5,893 bases of DNA from Bacteroidales bacterium (lineage in GTDB: Bacteria; Bacteroidota; Bacteroidia; Bacteroidales; JAADGE01), in NCBI GenBank assembly GCA_029932445.1, contig JAOZQB010000184.1, positions 1 to 5,893 of the forward strand. The letters run 5' to 3'. A model generated the notes under the pieces. That model had not been told where the DNA came from, did not search any database, and saw nothing but the letters and a program-made list of their open reading frames with translations. How positions within the stretch are numbered: the first letter of the stretch is position 1; the number at the start of each line of letters is the position of its first letter. Positions 1 through 5,893 of the stretch are shown here, one piece after another. The position numbers and the translations under genes are program-made.

Positions 1-68
1 AATCTAATATAAAAAGTAAAAAATTCAGATTGGTAAAGATATAAAAGATAAACGAAAATTATTTATTT

Positions 69-78
69 AAACCGGTTT
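69..78. repeat. Perfect 10-bp palindrome AAACCGGTTT in the porW leader
   Basis: AAACCGGTTT is a perfect palindrome about 108 bp before the porW start. It shares the CCGGT core with both arms of the inverted repeat at 147-172, so the otherwise almost G/C-free leader carries three copies of the core. That makes a protein-binding site conceivable. Nothing else in positions 1-146 is recognisable: no tRNA, no end of an upstream gene. Confidence 0.3.
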
Positions 79-146
79 TGTTAATAAATAATAATCATTT
101 AAAATCAATTAAAAATCATGAAAGCATGCAATATTTTTTAAAATTT

Positions 147-172
147 CCGGTTAAAAGTATAACTTTACCGGT
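147..172. promoter_or_regulatory. Imperfect CCGGT inverted repeat before porW
   Basis: The left arm CCGGTTAAAAGT (147-158) pairs with ACTTTACCGG (162-171), apart from one extra T and one extra A in the left arm; three bases separate the arms. It ends about 15 bp before the TTG start of porW. TAACTTTA (160-167) lies inside it and matches seven-eighths of an expanded Bacteroidota -7 element (TAnnTTTG, six fixed bases, last one differing), without a convincing TTTG at the expected distance upstream. It could be an operator, a leader hairpin, or chance. Confidence 0.35.
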
Positions 173-186
173 CAAAAATAAATACA

Positions 187-2802
187 TTGAAAAAGAACAT
201 CCTAATAATTTTCAGTTTTTTGTTTATTTCAACTGTCTTTTTTTCTTGTTCGACTGAAAAAAATACAGCTGTAAGCAGATTTTATCATAACACAACAGCT
301 TATTTTAATATCTACTTTAACGGATATGAAAGCTTCAATAACGGAATAAATACCGTAAAAGAAACACCTGAAGATTACACACAACTTATTCCTGTTTATA
401 AAGCAGAAAGAAAAGATTTGCAAACTGCTGTTTCTTCTGACATGGATAATGCTATAAAAAAAGCCGTAAAAATGATAAAAATGCATTCTATTACGGTAAA
501 ACCGAAGCGTAAAGAACCTAAAAAAGGCAGAAGAGCCTATAAATTAACCGATAAAGAAAAAGCATTTTATGCTAAAACAGAATACAATAAATACGTTGAC
601 GATGCTTATCTTCTTATAGGGAAAGCACATTATTACAAAGGTGACTATACCGGCGGGTTAAGATCCCTTCATCTGATTATCAATAAATTCAGAAATGAAG
701 AAGTTAAATATGATGCTTTATATTGGATTGCCAGAATAAAAAGTGCCGATGGCAGTTATCCGGAGGCAATTAACTATTTAAAATTAATCACCGATGACTC
801 AAAACATCCGGAACGTTTAAATCCCGGTATTGATAAATGCTATGCAAATATCTACATTAAGCAAAAGAAATATTCCCAAGCTATTGAAAAACTGGATTAT
901 ATCATTTCAAAAACAAAGAAAAAAAAGGATAAAGCACGATTAAAATACATAACGGCACAACTTAACCAAAAAATTAACGAAGGAGATAAAGCCATTGAAT
1001 TATTTTCGGAAGTCATTAAAATGAATCCGCCTTATGAAATGGCATTCAATGCTAAAATTAATATGGCTAAAGCTTTTTTGAACAGTTCTGAAGGTTCCGA
1101 AAAGATTCGTAAACTTCTGAATAAAATGTTGAATGATGATAAAAATATTGATTTTCAGGATCAAATATATTATGTATTAGCGGGTATTGAACAAAAAGAA
1201 AACAATGAAAAGCAAGCCGTTGAATACTATAAATTATCAGCCGAAAAAAGCATCTATAATGATAATCAAAAAGCATTATCATATTTAGAATTGGCTGAAA
1301 TTTATTTTAAAAACAGAAAATACCTTCCTGCGGGCAACTATTTCGACAGCACAATGTCCGTTTTGAAAACAGATTATCCCGATTATAACATCATTTCTAA
1401 AAAAGCAAAAAACATAAAAGAACTGACGGATAATTTAAAACTCATTACCTACGAAGACAGTCTTCAACGTATCTCTGCAATGGATTCAAGCGATCGTCTT
1501 GCATACATTGAAAATATTATTGCCAAAATAAAAGCAGACGAATCAGCTGCAAAAAATGCCGGATTATCAAACTACCGATCGAACGAATTCAGACAAGGTG
1601 ATTATTCTCAAAATCCGACTTCCGGGAAATGGTATTTTTATAATCCGCAAGCTGTAAGTATCGGAAAATCAGAATTCTTGAAGAATTGGGGAAAACGAAA
1701 ATCAGAAGATCATTGGCGACGTAAAAACAAACAGATAATTAGTGATGAAGGAGATTTTGATGAAGAGGGCACAAAACAAGACTCCGGACGTATTACCGAT
1801 AATAAAAAAATTGAATATTATCTTCAAGATTTGCTGTTAACTGATTCGATGGTTGAACTTTCAAATCAACGAATAGCAAAAGCATATTTTGATGCCGGTG
1901 TTGTTTACGAACGAAAAATGGACGATTATCCCGAAGCTCAGAAATCTTATAAAACGTTGATAAAACGATTCCCGAAAAATGATTTGGTTTTAGAAGCTTA
2001 TTTCAATCTTTATTTATTGAATTATAAATTCATAAATAATAAACCGACTGCAGAAAAATACAGAAATATAATTTTAAATGAATATCCTTACAGCAAATAT
2101 GCTCAAATTCTTTCCGACCCCGATTATCTCGTAAAATTAAAGCAAAATAAAAACAGCATTAATAAGTTATATGAAGAAGCATACAATGCTTATAAAAGAA
2201 ACAAATACACCGAAACAATTAATAAAACTGCTGAAGCATTTAAAATCTCGGAAGAAAACTATCTGGCTCCGAAATTTTTATTCTTGGAAGGGATGTCAAA
2301 AGGAAGTTTGGGAAACCAAAAAGACATGAAGAAATTGCTCGAAGAACTTGTTAAAAAATATCCTAAAGATGAAATCACACCGAAAGCACAAAATGTCATT
2401 GATTTATTAAACAGCGGAAAATATGATCCGAATTATTATACCCTTAAAAAAGATTCCGTTTATTATTATATTGTTCTGACAAATAAAGAAGATACAACTG
2501 CAAACATCATTAAATATCTTCTGACAACATATAATGCACTTACTTTTCCTAAAGATAATCTTAAAACAGATTTATCAGACTTAAATGACCGTATATCTGT
2601 TATAAGAGTTAAAAATTTTGCCGATTCCGAAAGTGCAACAATATATTTTAATAAATTTAAAAACTCCGGAAAGTTGAATAAACTGTCTCCTGAAAACTAT
2701 ATTCCATTGATAATTTCCGGCGCTAATTTTGAAAAATTAAAAAAACTTCCTATCATTGAAAAATATATTAAATTTTACAATTCACACAAATCCGGTATCT
2801 AA
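187..2802 (+). CDS. porW: Type IX secretion / gliding lipoprotein PorW (SprE), TPR-rich
   Basis: Envelope lipoprotein needed in this family for type IX secretion and, in gliding species, motility. Residues 1-20 form a lipoprotein signal peptide (KK, hydrophobic run, FFS) before Cys21. The family N-terminal signature YHNTTAYFN lies at 33-41. Helical TPR-like repeats occupy about 137-390 and 560-740, with typical pieces such as AYLLIGKAHYYKGDY (140-154) and AYFDAGVVYERKMDDYPEA (566-584). Between the blocks is the diagnostic WYFYNPQAVSIGKSEFLKNW (482-501), continued by RKSEDHWRRKNK. The C-terminal domain (about 755-865) ends in an IISGANFEKL segment seen in SprE proteins. At 871 residues it is full length for the family. 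The start is TTG: an in-frame TAA at 160-162 and no ATG before 187 exclude a longer form, and only this start gives an intact signal peptide. The stop is followed at once by the next gene. Assignment is by remembered family motifs, not a search. Confidence 0.92.
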   Translation: MKKNILIIFSFLFISTVFFSCSTEKNTAVSRFYHNTTAYFNIYFNGYESFNNGINTVKETPEDYTQLIPVYKAERKDLQTAVSSDMDNAIKKAVKMIKMHSITVKPKRKEPKKGRRAYKLTDKEKAFYAKTEYNKYVDDAYLLIGKAHYYKGDYTGGLRSLHLIINKFRNEEVKYDALYWIARIKSADGSYPEAINYLKLITDDSKHPERLNPGIDKCYANIYIKQKKYSQAIEKLDYIISKTKKKKDKARLKYITAQLNQKINEGDKAIELFSEVIKMNPPYEMAFNAKINMAKAFLNSSEGSEKIRKLLNKMLNDDKNIDFQDQIYYVLAGIEQKENNEKQAVEYYKLSAEKSIYNDNQKALSYLELAEIYFKNRKYLPAGNYFDSTMSVLKTDYPDYNIISKKAKNIKELTDNLKLITYEDSLQRISAMDSSDRLAYIENIIAKIKADESAAKNAGLSNYRSNEFRQGDYSQNPTSGKWYFYNPQAVSIGKSEFLKNWGKRKSEDHWRRKNKQIISDEGDFDEEGTKQDSGRITDNKKIEYYLQDLLLTDSMVELSNQRIAKAYFDAGVVYERKMDDYPEAQKSYKTLIKRFPKNDLVLEAYFNLYLLNYKFINNKPTAEKYRNIILNEYPYSKYAQILSDPDYLVKLKQNKNSINKLYEEAYNAYKRNKYTETINKTAEAFKISEENYLAPKFLFLEGMSKGSLGNQKDMKKLLEELVKKYPKDEITPKAQNVIDLLNSGKYDPNYYTLKKDSVYYYIVLTNKEDTTANIIKYLLTTYNALTFPKDNLKTDLSDLNDRISVIRVKNFADSESATIYFNKFKNSGKLNKLSPENYIPLIISGANFEKLKKLPIIEKYIKFYNSHKSGI

Positions 2803-3483
2803 ATGATTCTTATTTCTGTTGCACTTGCTCCTGTCATTCTTCTTTTAATCTATGTTTACAGAAGAGACAAATATGAAAAAGAACCTAAAAAATTACTGGC
2901 TAAAGTATTTATTTTCGGAATTATTTCGGTTATCCCGGTTTATTTTATCGAAACGGCATTAACAAATTATTGGCATAATAAATACGCACTCCCGAGTATG
3001 CAATTGAATACTGCTGCTTATGATGCTTTTGTTGTTGCAGCTTTTACGGAAGAATTTTTTAAAATCCTCGTTTTTTTTATTTTTATTCGGAAAAATAAAA
3101 ATTTTAACGAGAAATTTGACGGAATTATTTATGCCGTTTTTATTTCAATGGGGTTTGCCGCAACGGAAAATTTGATGTATGTTCTCGGATCGGGATTCAG
3201 CACAGGCATTATAAGAGCATTTACGGCTGTTCCGGCTCATGCAATATTTGCCGTAACATCCGGATATTTTTTAGCTCTTGCAAAATTCAAACCCTCGGGA
3301 AAATTGATTTATCTTATCCTTGCTCTTGCTGTTCCCGTTTTATTGCACGGTATTTACGACTTTATTCTTCTGGCAAAAAATGATATATTATTGTTAATTT
3401 TTGTTCCTTACGTCATCTTCATTTTAATTATTGCTCTTAAAGGAATGAAAAGGCATTCGGATGCTTCCGTATTTAAAAAATAA
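2803..3483 (+). CDS. prsW: PrsW-family intramembrane protease
   Basis: Polytopic inner-membrane protease of the PrsW family. Members cut within or near membrane segments; the Bacillus protein cleaves the anti-sigma factor RsiW. About seven hydrophobic segments are visible (near residues 1-18, 32-52, 76-96, 107-128, 139-161, 168-190, 193-212). The family's conserved motifs are all present: EEFFK with Glu83-Glu84 and Lys87, ATENLMY with Glu122, Asn123 and Tyr126, a histidine in PAHAIFAVTSGYF (His146), and LHGIYDF with His182 and Asp186. A short charged loop, YRRDKYEKEPKK, follows the first segment. The 226-residue length is normal for the family and nothing looks degraded. The ATG abuts the porW stop with zero spacing and no separate ribosome-binding site, suggesting translation by termination-reinitiation. 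No sigma or anti-sigma gene is in view, so the substrate is unknown. A different membrane role within the wider CPBP/PrsW superfamily is possible but less likely. Confidence 0.9.
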   Translation: MILISVALAPVILLLIYVYRRDKYEKEPKKLLAKVFIFGIISVIPVYFIETALTNYWHNKYALPSMQLNTAAYDAFVVAAFTEEFFKILVFFIFIRKNKNFNEKFDGIIYAVFISMGFAATENLMYVLGSGFSTGIIRAFTAVPAHAIFAVTSGYFLALAKFKPSGKLIYLILALAVPVLLHGIYDFILLAKNDILLLIFVPYVIFILIIALKGMKRHSDASVFKK

Positions 3484-3486
3484 ATT

Positions 3487-3504
3487 TTATAATTTGAATT
3501 ATAA
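3487..3504. terminator. Possible bidirectional terminator: A/T inverted repeat between convergent genes
   Basis: TTATAATT (3487-3494) and AATTATAA (3497-3504) form a perfect 8-bp inverted repeat with a 2-bp centre. It sits in the 15-bp gap between the convergent prsW and radical SAM genes and overlaps the latter's stop codon (3499-3501). Position argues for a transcription end acting in both directions, and T-rich or A-rich tracts flank it. Against this, the stem has no G/C pairs and would be weak, and such palindromes arise by chance in AT-rich DNA. Confidence 0.3.
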
Positions 3505-4389
3505 GCCTCTTTCGAATTCTTCTCTCAAATTTGCTGATTGCGGATGATTTAAAACAGTATCAATCTTTGAAATCAATAAATCTTTATCTTTTGACAGAAT
3601 ACCTTTTAAAATAAGGTAATTTGAAGCATGATCACTCCTAAAAATGCTTTGTTTTAATTCGCTGTGTTTCAAGAAAATACCCAACTCTTCAATCAGTTCA
3701 AATTTACTTAACATGGTAAATTTCCCGGCATAACGATTTTTAAAATGACCTTCGCCCAAAGGCATACTCAAAACCAATGTCGAAACATATTCCGGTTGAA
3801 TTTCATTAATCAGTTTTGCAGAATTAACGGCATGTTGACGGCTTAATTCCGCACCGCCCAAACCGTTCAAAATCATTACGGATAATTTAATTCCGGCTTC
3901 TTTTGCTTTCAGCAAACCTTTAATAGTCGATTTAAATGTTTCACCTTTATTTATATTCCGTAAAACTTCATCATCGCCGGATTCCGCACCTACATACGCC
4001 AAATCCAAACCGGCGGATTTTAATTCTTTCAATTCGGATAATGATTTATTTGCAAAATCAGAAGGTCGAGCATACACGGATATTCTGCGAACTTTACGGA
4101 ATTTATTTTTAATCTCGTAAAGAATTTTATTCAGTTTTTTTGCAGATAAAACCATCGCATCACCGTCAGCAAGAAAAACTTTATTAAACACATAACCGGA
4201 ATTTGCAACTTGTTCAATTTCTTTTTGAACATCTTCAAAAGGTTTCACTTTAAACAATTTGGAAGCATACATTTCACAAAATGCACACTTATTCCAAGAA
4301 CAACCCGATGTTATTTGCAAAATTAAAGAACGTGCCTCCGACGGCGGACGAAATAAAGGTTGTTCATATTGAATCGGGAAGTTGTACAT
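3499..4389 (-). CDS. Radical SAM protein with CX4CX2C cluster motif
   Basis: Radical SAM enzyme binding a [4Fe-4S] cluster and S-adenosylmethionine to start radical chemistry; no substrate is established for this subgroup that I know of. The cluster ligands are in GCSWNKCAFCEMY: Cys30, Cys35 and Cys38, spaced CX4CX2C instead of the textbook CX3CX2C. I recall this spacing, with the following MY, from a COG1032-like subgroup of uncharacterised radical SAM proteins. Other matches to the fold are FLADGDAM (72-79), RRISVYARP (101-109), YVGAESGDDEVLRNINKG (132-149, the typical ESG strand) and ILNGLGG (173-179). Near the C-terminus RSDHASNYLILKG (251-263) matches a signature of the same subgroup. 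No B12-binding or extra-cluster domain is attached; 296 residues is complete. An in-frame ATG at 4408-4410 is cut off by a TAA after four codons, which supports the start at 4389. The amidase gene lies 50 bp upstream in the same direction, so co-transcription is likely. Confidence 0.9.
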   Translation of the reverse strand: MYNFPIQYEQPLFRPPSEARSLILQITSGCSWNKCAFCEMYASKLFKVKPFEDVQKEIEQVANSGYVFNKVFLADGDAMVLSAKKLNKILYEIKNKFRKVRRISVYARPSDFANKSLSELKELKSAGLDLAYVGAESGDDEVLRNINKGETFKSTIKGLLKAKEAGIKLSVMILNGLGGAELSRQHAVNSAKLINEIQPEYVSTLVLSMPLGEGHFKNRYAGKFTMLSKFELIEELGIFLKHSELKQSIFRSDHASNYLILKGILSKDKDLLISKIDTVLNHPQSANLREEFERGL

Positions 4390-4439
4390 TTTAGATTATA
4401 ATAACTGCATTTTGAAAATATTGAATTAAAAATACGATT

Positions 4440-5333
4440 CTACTGCTGATTAATTCGTGCTGCCAACACACCGGTATCCGTTTTTATACTTTTAAGGTAT
4501 TCACTCAAAGGCTTTTCGGAAATCACAACTTTCCCCTTAACAGAAGATGCATGAATAAAATGCAAGCGTCCGTTTAGGTGTTTTGCAATTCCCGTATGTG
4601 CAATATCTATCCCTTTAATCGTTGTGGCAATTGCAATTATATCTCCGTCATTTATTAAATCTTCAACATTTTCAAGATTTTCTTCAGATACCATTTTTAA
4701 TTTTGCTGCCGAAATTCTTTTTTCTGTTTCTTTTATCTCGCTTAATACAATACTATCGGATAAAGGTTTATAATATTGAGGATTTTGTGACATAAAACTG
4801 ACGGAAGCATTAAAATCAACATCTCCGAAATCATTACTTACAATACTTATCAGACCTTTACTCTGATTATTAAGTAACCAATCGGTAAAATAATGTAAAC
4901 GAGAAACATAACCGTTGATTTTACCGTCGCGATAACGAATGGTTTGTAATTTTTCAAAGTATTTTTCATTTGAAAATTCATTTGATTTTATACACAATCC
5001 CATTGCGGTAACATTTTCTACAAATGTTACACAATCAAGACCTTGTAAATTTACTGTAAGTTGTTCTTCTTCATTGACATCCAATGTACCTCCGACATAA
5101 GGTGTTCCCAGGAACCAATCAGCAATAAGCATTTGTATTTCAGGAATACTTTTTTCCGCCAATTTGTTTTCTGAAGCAATTTGTTGAAAATTTGCCAATT
5201 TTATACTGTCATGACGGCTCAGTTCTACACTATAAGTCTGAATCTCTTCATCTTGAATATCTTCGTTTGTATCCGTACTTGCACATGATACAAACACGAT
5301 TAATAATAAAATATAATAAAATTGTTTCATCAT
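4440..5333 (-). CDS. DUF1460 (AmiA-like) NlpC/P60-type muropeptide amidase, lipoprotein
   Basis: Predicted N-acetylmuramoyl-L-alanine amidase of the DUF1460 family, a specialised NlpC/P60 cysteine-hydrolase branch. Characterised members remove the peptide from anhydro-muropeptides. Residues 1-16 (MMKQ, hydrophobic run, FVS) are a lipoprotein signal with acylated Cys17, followed by an acidic linker (about 20-35), so the enzyme is anchored in the envelope. The substrate-binding start FLGTPYVGGTLD (74-85) precedes the catalytic cysteine in GLDCVTFVE (Cys101). RYRDGKINGYVSRLHYFTDW (133-152) is also typical. The catalytic histidine is most likely His246 in IDIAHTGIA after the GDIIAI strand (230-235), and FIHASS (259-264) completes the site. 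At 297 residues it is complete. Two consecutive ATG codons (5331-5333 and 5328-5330) open the gene; either preserves the signal peptide. A SpoIID/LytB gene lies 113 bp upstream and the radical SAM gene 50 bp downstream on the same strand. Function is inferred from family knowledge plus intact catalytic residues. Confidence 0.9.
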   Translation of the reverse strand: MMKQFYYILLLIVFVSCASTDTNEDIQDEEIQTYSVELSRHDSIKLANFQQIASENKLAEKSIPEIQMLIADWFLGTPYVGGTLDVNEEEQLTVNLQGLDCVTFVENVTAMGLCIKSNEFSNEKYFEKLQTIRYRDGKINGYVSRLHYFTDWLLNNQSKGLISIVSNDFGDVDFNASVSFMSQNPQYYKPLSDSIVLSEIKETEKRISAAKLKMVSEENLENVEDLINDGDIIAIATTIKGIDIAHTGIAKHLNGRLHFIHASSVKGKVVISEKPLSEYLKSIKTDTGVLAARINQQ

Positions 5334-5396
5334 TATTTATTTTTTTAATTCCTGTTAATTTTTAATACAATTCTCATTTCGATTAAATTTTTATAT

Positions 5397-5418
5397 GTCC
5401 TGTTTAGCGTCCGGTTTA
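5397..5418. repeat. Tandem near-repeat GTCC[T/G]GTTTA between amidase and SpoIID genes
   Basis: GTCCTGTTTA (5397-5406) and GTCCGGTTTA (5409-5418) are 9 of 10 identical and lie 12 bp apart in the 113-bp gap between two minus-strand genes. The spacing is close to one helical turn, which would suit paired protein contacts upstream of the amidase gene. The copy number is only two, so chance duplication is a fair alternative. The rest of the gap is A/T-rich with no clear promoter or terminator. Confidence 0.25.
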
Positions 5419-5446
5419 TGAAAAACAAAAGAAAACAAGAATCTGT

Positions 5447-5893
5447 TTAGTATATCTTATGCAATTCACTTCCCGGAAAATAATGTTTTATTATTTCCTC
5501 AGCAGTATATCCTTTTAAAGCCATTCCTAATGCTCCGATTTGACAATAACCCACGCCGTGCCCCCAACCTGCTCCGGTAAACATAAATCCTTCCGGAATT
5601 TCGTTGTTATCATATTGTGCTTTAACAATAAAAGCAGAACTGTACAAAAACGATTTATCTAATGATTGACGAATAATAAAATCTTTGTTTAATGTTAATT
5701 GTTTTTTATTTCCGTTTTTATCCGAATACGTCACACTTAAATATTTAATTCTTCCGGAACCGCCGCGTTCTAAAATATTAATTTTTATAACTGAACGTGC
5801 ATTTATATGATGATATTTATTTAAATTCTCAGTAATATCTTCCTGACTGACATACTGTTGCCATCGAAAATATTTACTGTTTTCATCAACCGA
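5447..5893 (-). CDS. SpoIID/LytB-domain protein, C-terminal part (5' end beyond window)
   Basis: C-terminal 148 residues of a SpoIID/LytB-domain protein. The sporulation prototype SpoIID is a lytic transglycosylase acting on denuded glycan strands, and LytB stimulates an amidase; in non-sporulating Bacteroidota the role is likely cell-wall turnover. The frame stays open from the stop at 5447-5449 to the window edge, so the apparent GTG start at 5732-5734 is internal: the 53 residues before it continue the domain, including FRWQQYVSQEDI and ERGGSGRIKYL. Further domain hallmarks are DFIIRQSL, FLYSSAF and the signature GAGWGHGVGYCQIGA (fragment residues 107-121), followed by GMALKGYTAEEIIKHYFPGS and a terminal KIY. 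The usual catalytic glutamate of the family lies nearer the N-terminus and cannot be seen. The gene is transcribed toward the DUF1460 amidase, 113 bp away; an independent promoter for the latter in that gap is neither clear nor excluded. Confidence 0.92.
   Translation of the reverse strand, partial: SVDENSKYFRWQQYVSQEDITENLNKYHHINARSVIKINILERGGSGRIKYLSVTYSDKNGNKKQLTLNKDFIIRQSLDKSFLYSSAFIVKAQYDNNEIPEGFMFTGAGWGHGVGYCQIGALGMALKGYTAEEIIKHYFPGSELHKIY

Noticed and set aside
118..141. Seven-codon upstream frame (MKACNIF) in the porW leader, considered as a leader peptide
   Set aside because: Such short frames are expected by chance, no regulatory codon run is present and no attenuator with a T tract follows.
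229..486. Minus-strand open frame of 85 codons
   Set aside because: Lies wholly inside porW on the opposite strand; its Phe/Ser/Cys/Tyr-rich translation is what antisense of a Lys-rich gene gives, with no family motif.
1067..1282. Minus-strand open frame of 71 codons
   Set aside because: Antisense to the TPR region of porW, low-complexity translation, no motif or separate leader.
4396..4410. Upstream in-frame ATG for the radical SAM gene
   Set aside because: It is followed after four codons by a TAA, so it cannot extend the protein; read as a stand-alone peptide it is too short to support.
5334..5446. Minus-strand Bacteroidota promoter (TTTG, about 20 bp, TAnnTTTG) for the amidase gene
   Set aside because: A TTTTG is present on the minus strand but no matching -7 element lies at the right distance, so no promoter could be supported.

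Overview
The window is AT-rich, with A-rich leaders that lack clear Shine-Dalgarno motifs. Its gene set points to the phylum Bacteroidota. The strongest marker is a full-length PorW/SprE lipoprotein, a component of the type IX secretion system (T9SS) and gliding apparatus that is confined to that phylum. A DUF1460 amidase, a SpoIID/LytB protein and relaxed lipoproteins with a Ser-Cys cleavage site fit the same assignment. I cannot name the genus.

Layout. Positions 1-186 are a non-coding leader holding several CCGGT motifs, two of which form an imperfect inverted repeat just before the first gene. Positions 187-2802 (+) encode PorW/SprE, read from a TTG start. Positions 2803-3483 (+) encode a PrsW-family intramembrane protease whose ATG directly abuts the porW stop codon (TAAATG), so the two almost certainly share a transcript. 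A 15-bp convergent gap, carrying an all-A/T inverted repeat, separates this pair from three minus-strand genes. Read in transcription order these are a SpoIID/LytB-domain protein (5893-5447, 5' end outside the window), a DUF1460 lipoprotein amidase (5333-4440) and a radical SAM protein (4389-3499) with an unusual CX4CX2C cluster motif.

How the genes may work together. The plus-strand unit pairs an envelope-anchored secretion lipoprotein with a membrane-embedded protease. That suggests proteolytic or signalling control near the T9SS, but this is inference. On the minus strand, SpoIID-type proteins cut glycan strands and DUF1460 enzymes remove peptides from anhydro-muropeptides, so these two could be successive steps in peptidoglycan turnover. 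The radical SAM gene follows by 50 bp and has no assigned substrate.

I see no mobile element, CRISPR array, tRNA or rRNA. All five protein genes belong to recognised families. The new element, if any, lies in the gene pairings and in the uncharacterised radical SAM enzyme.
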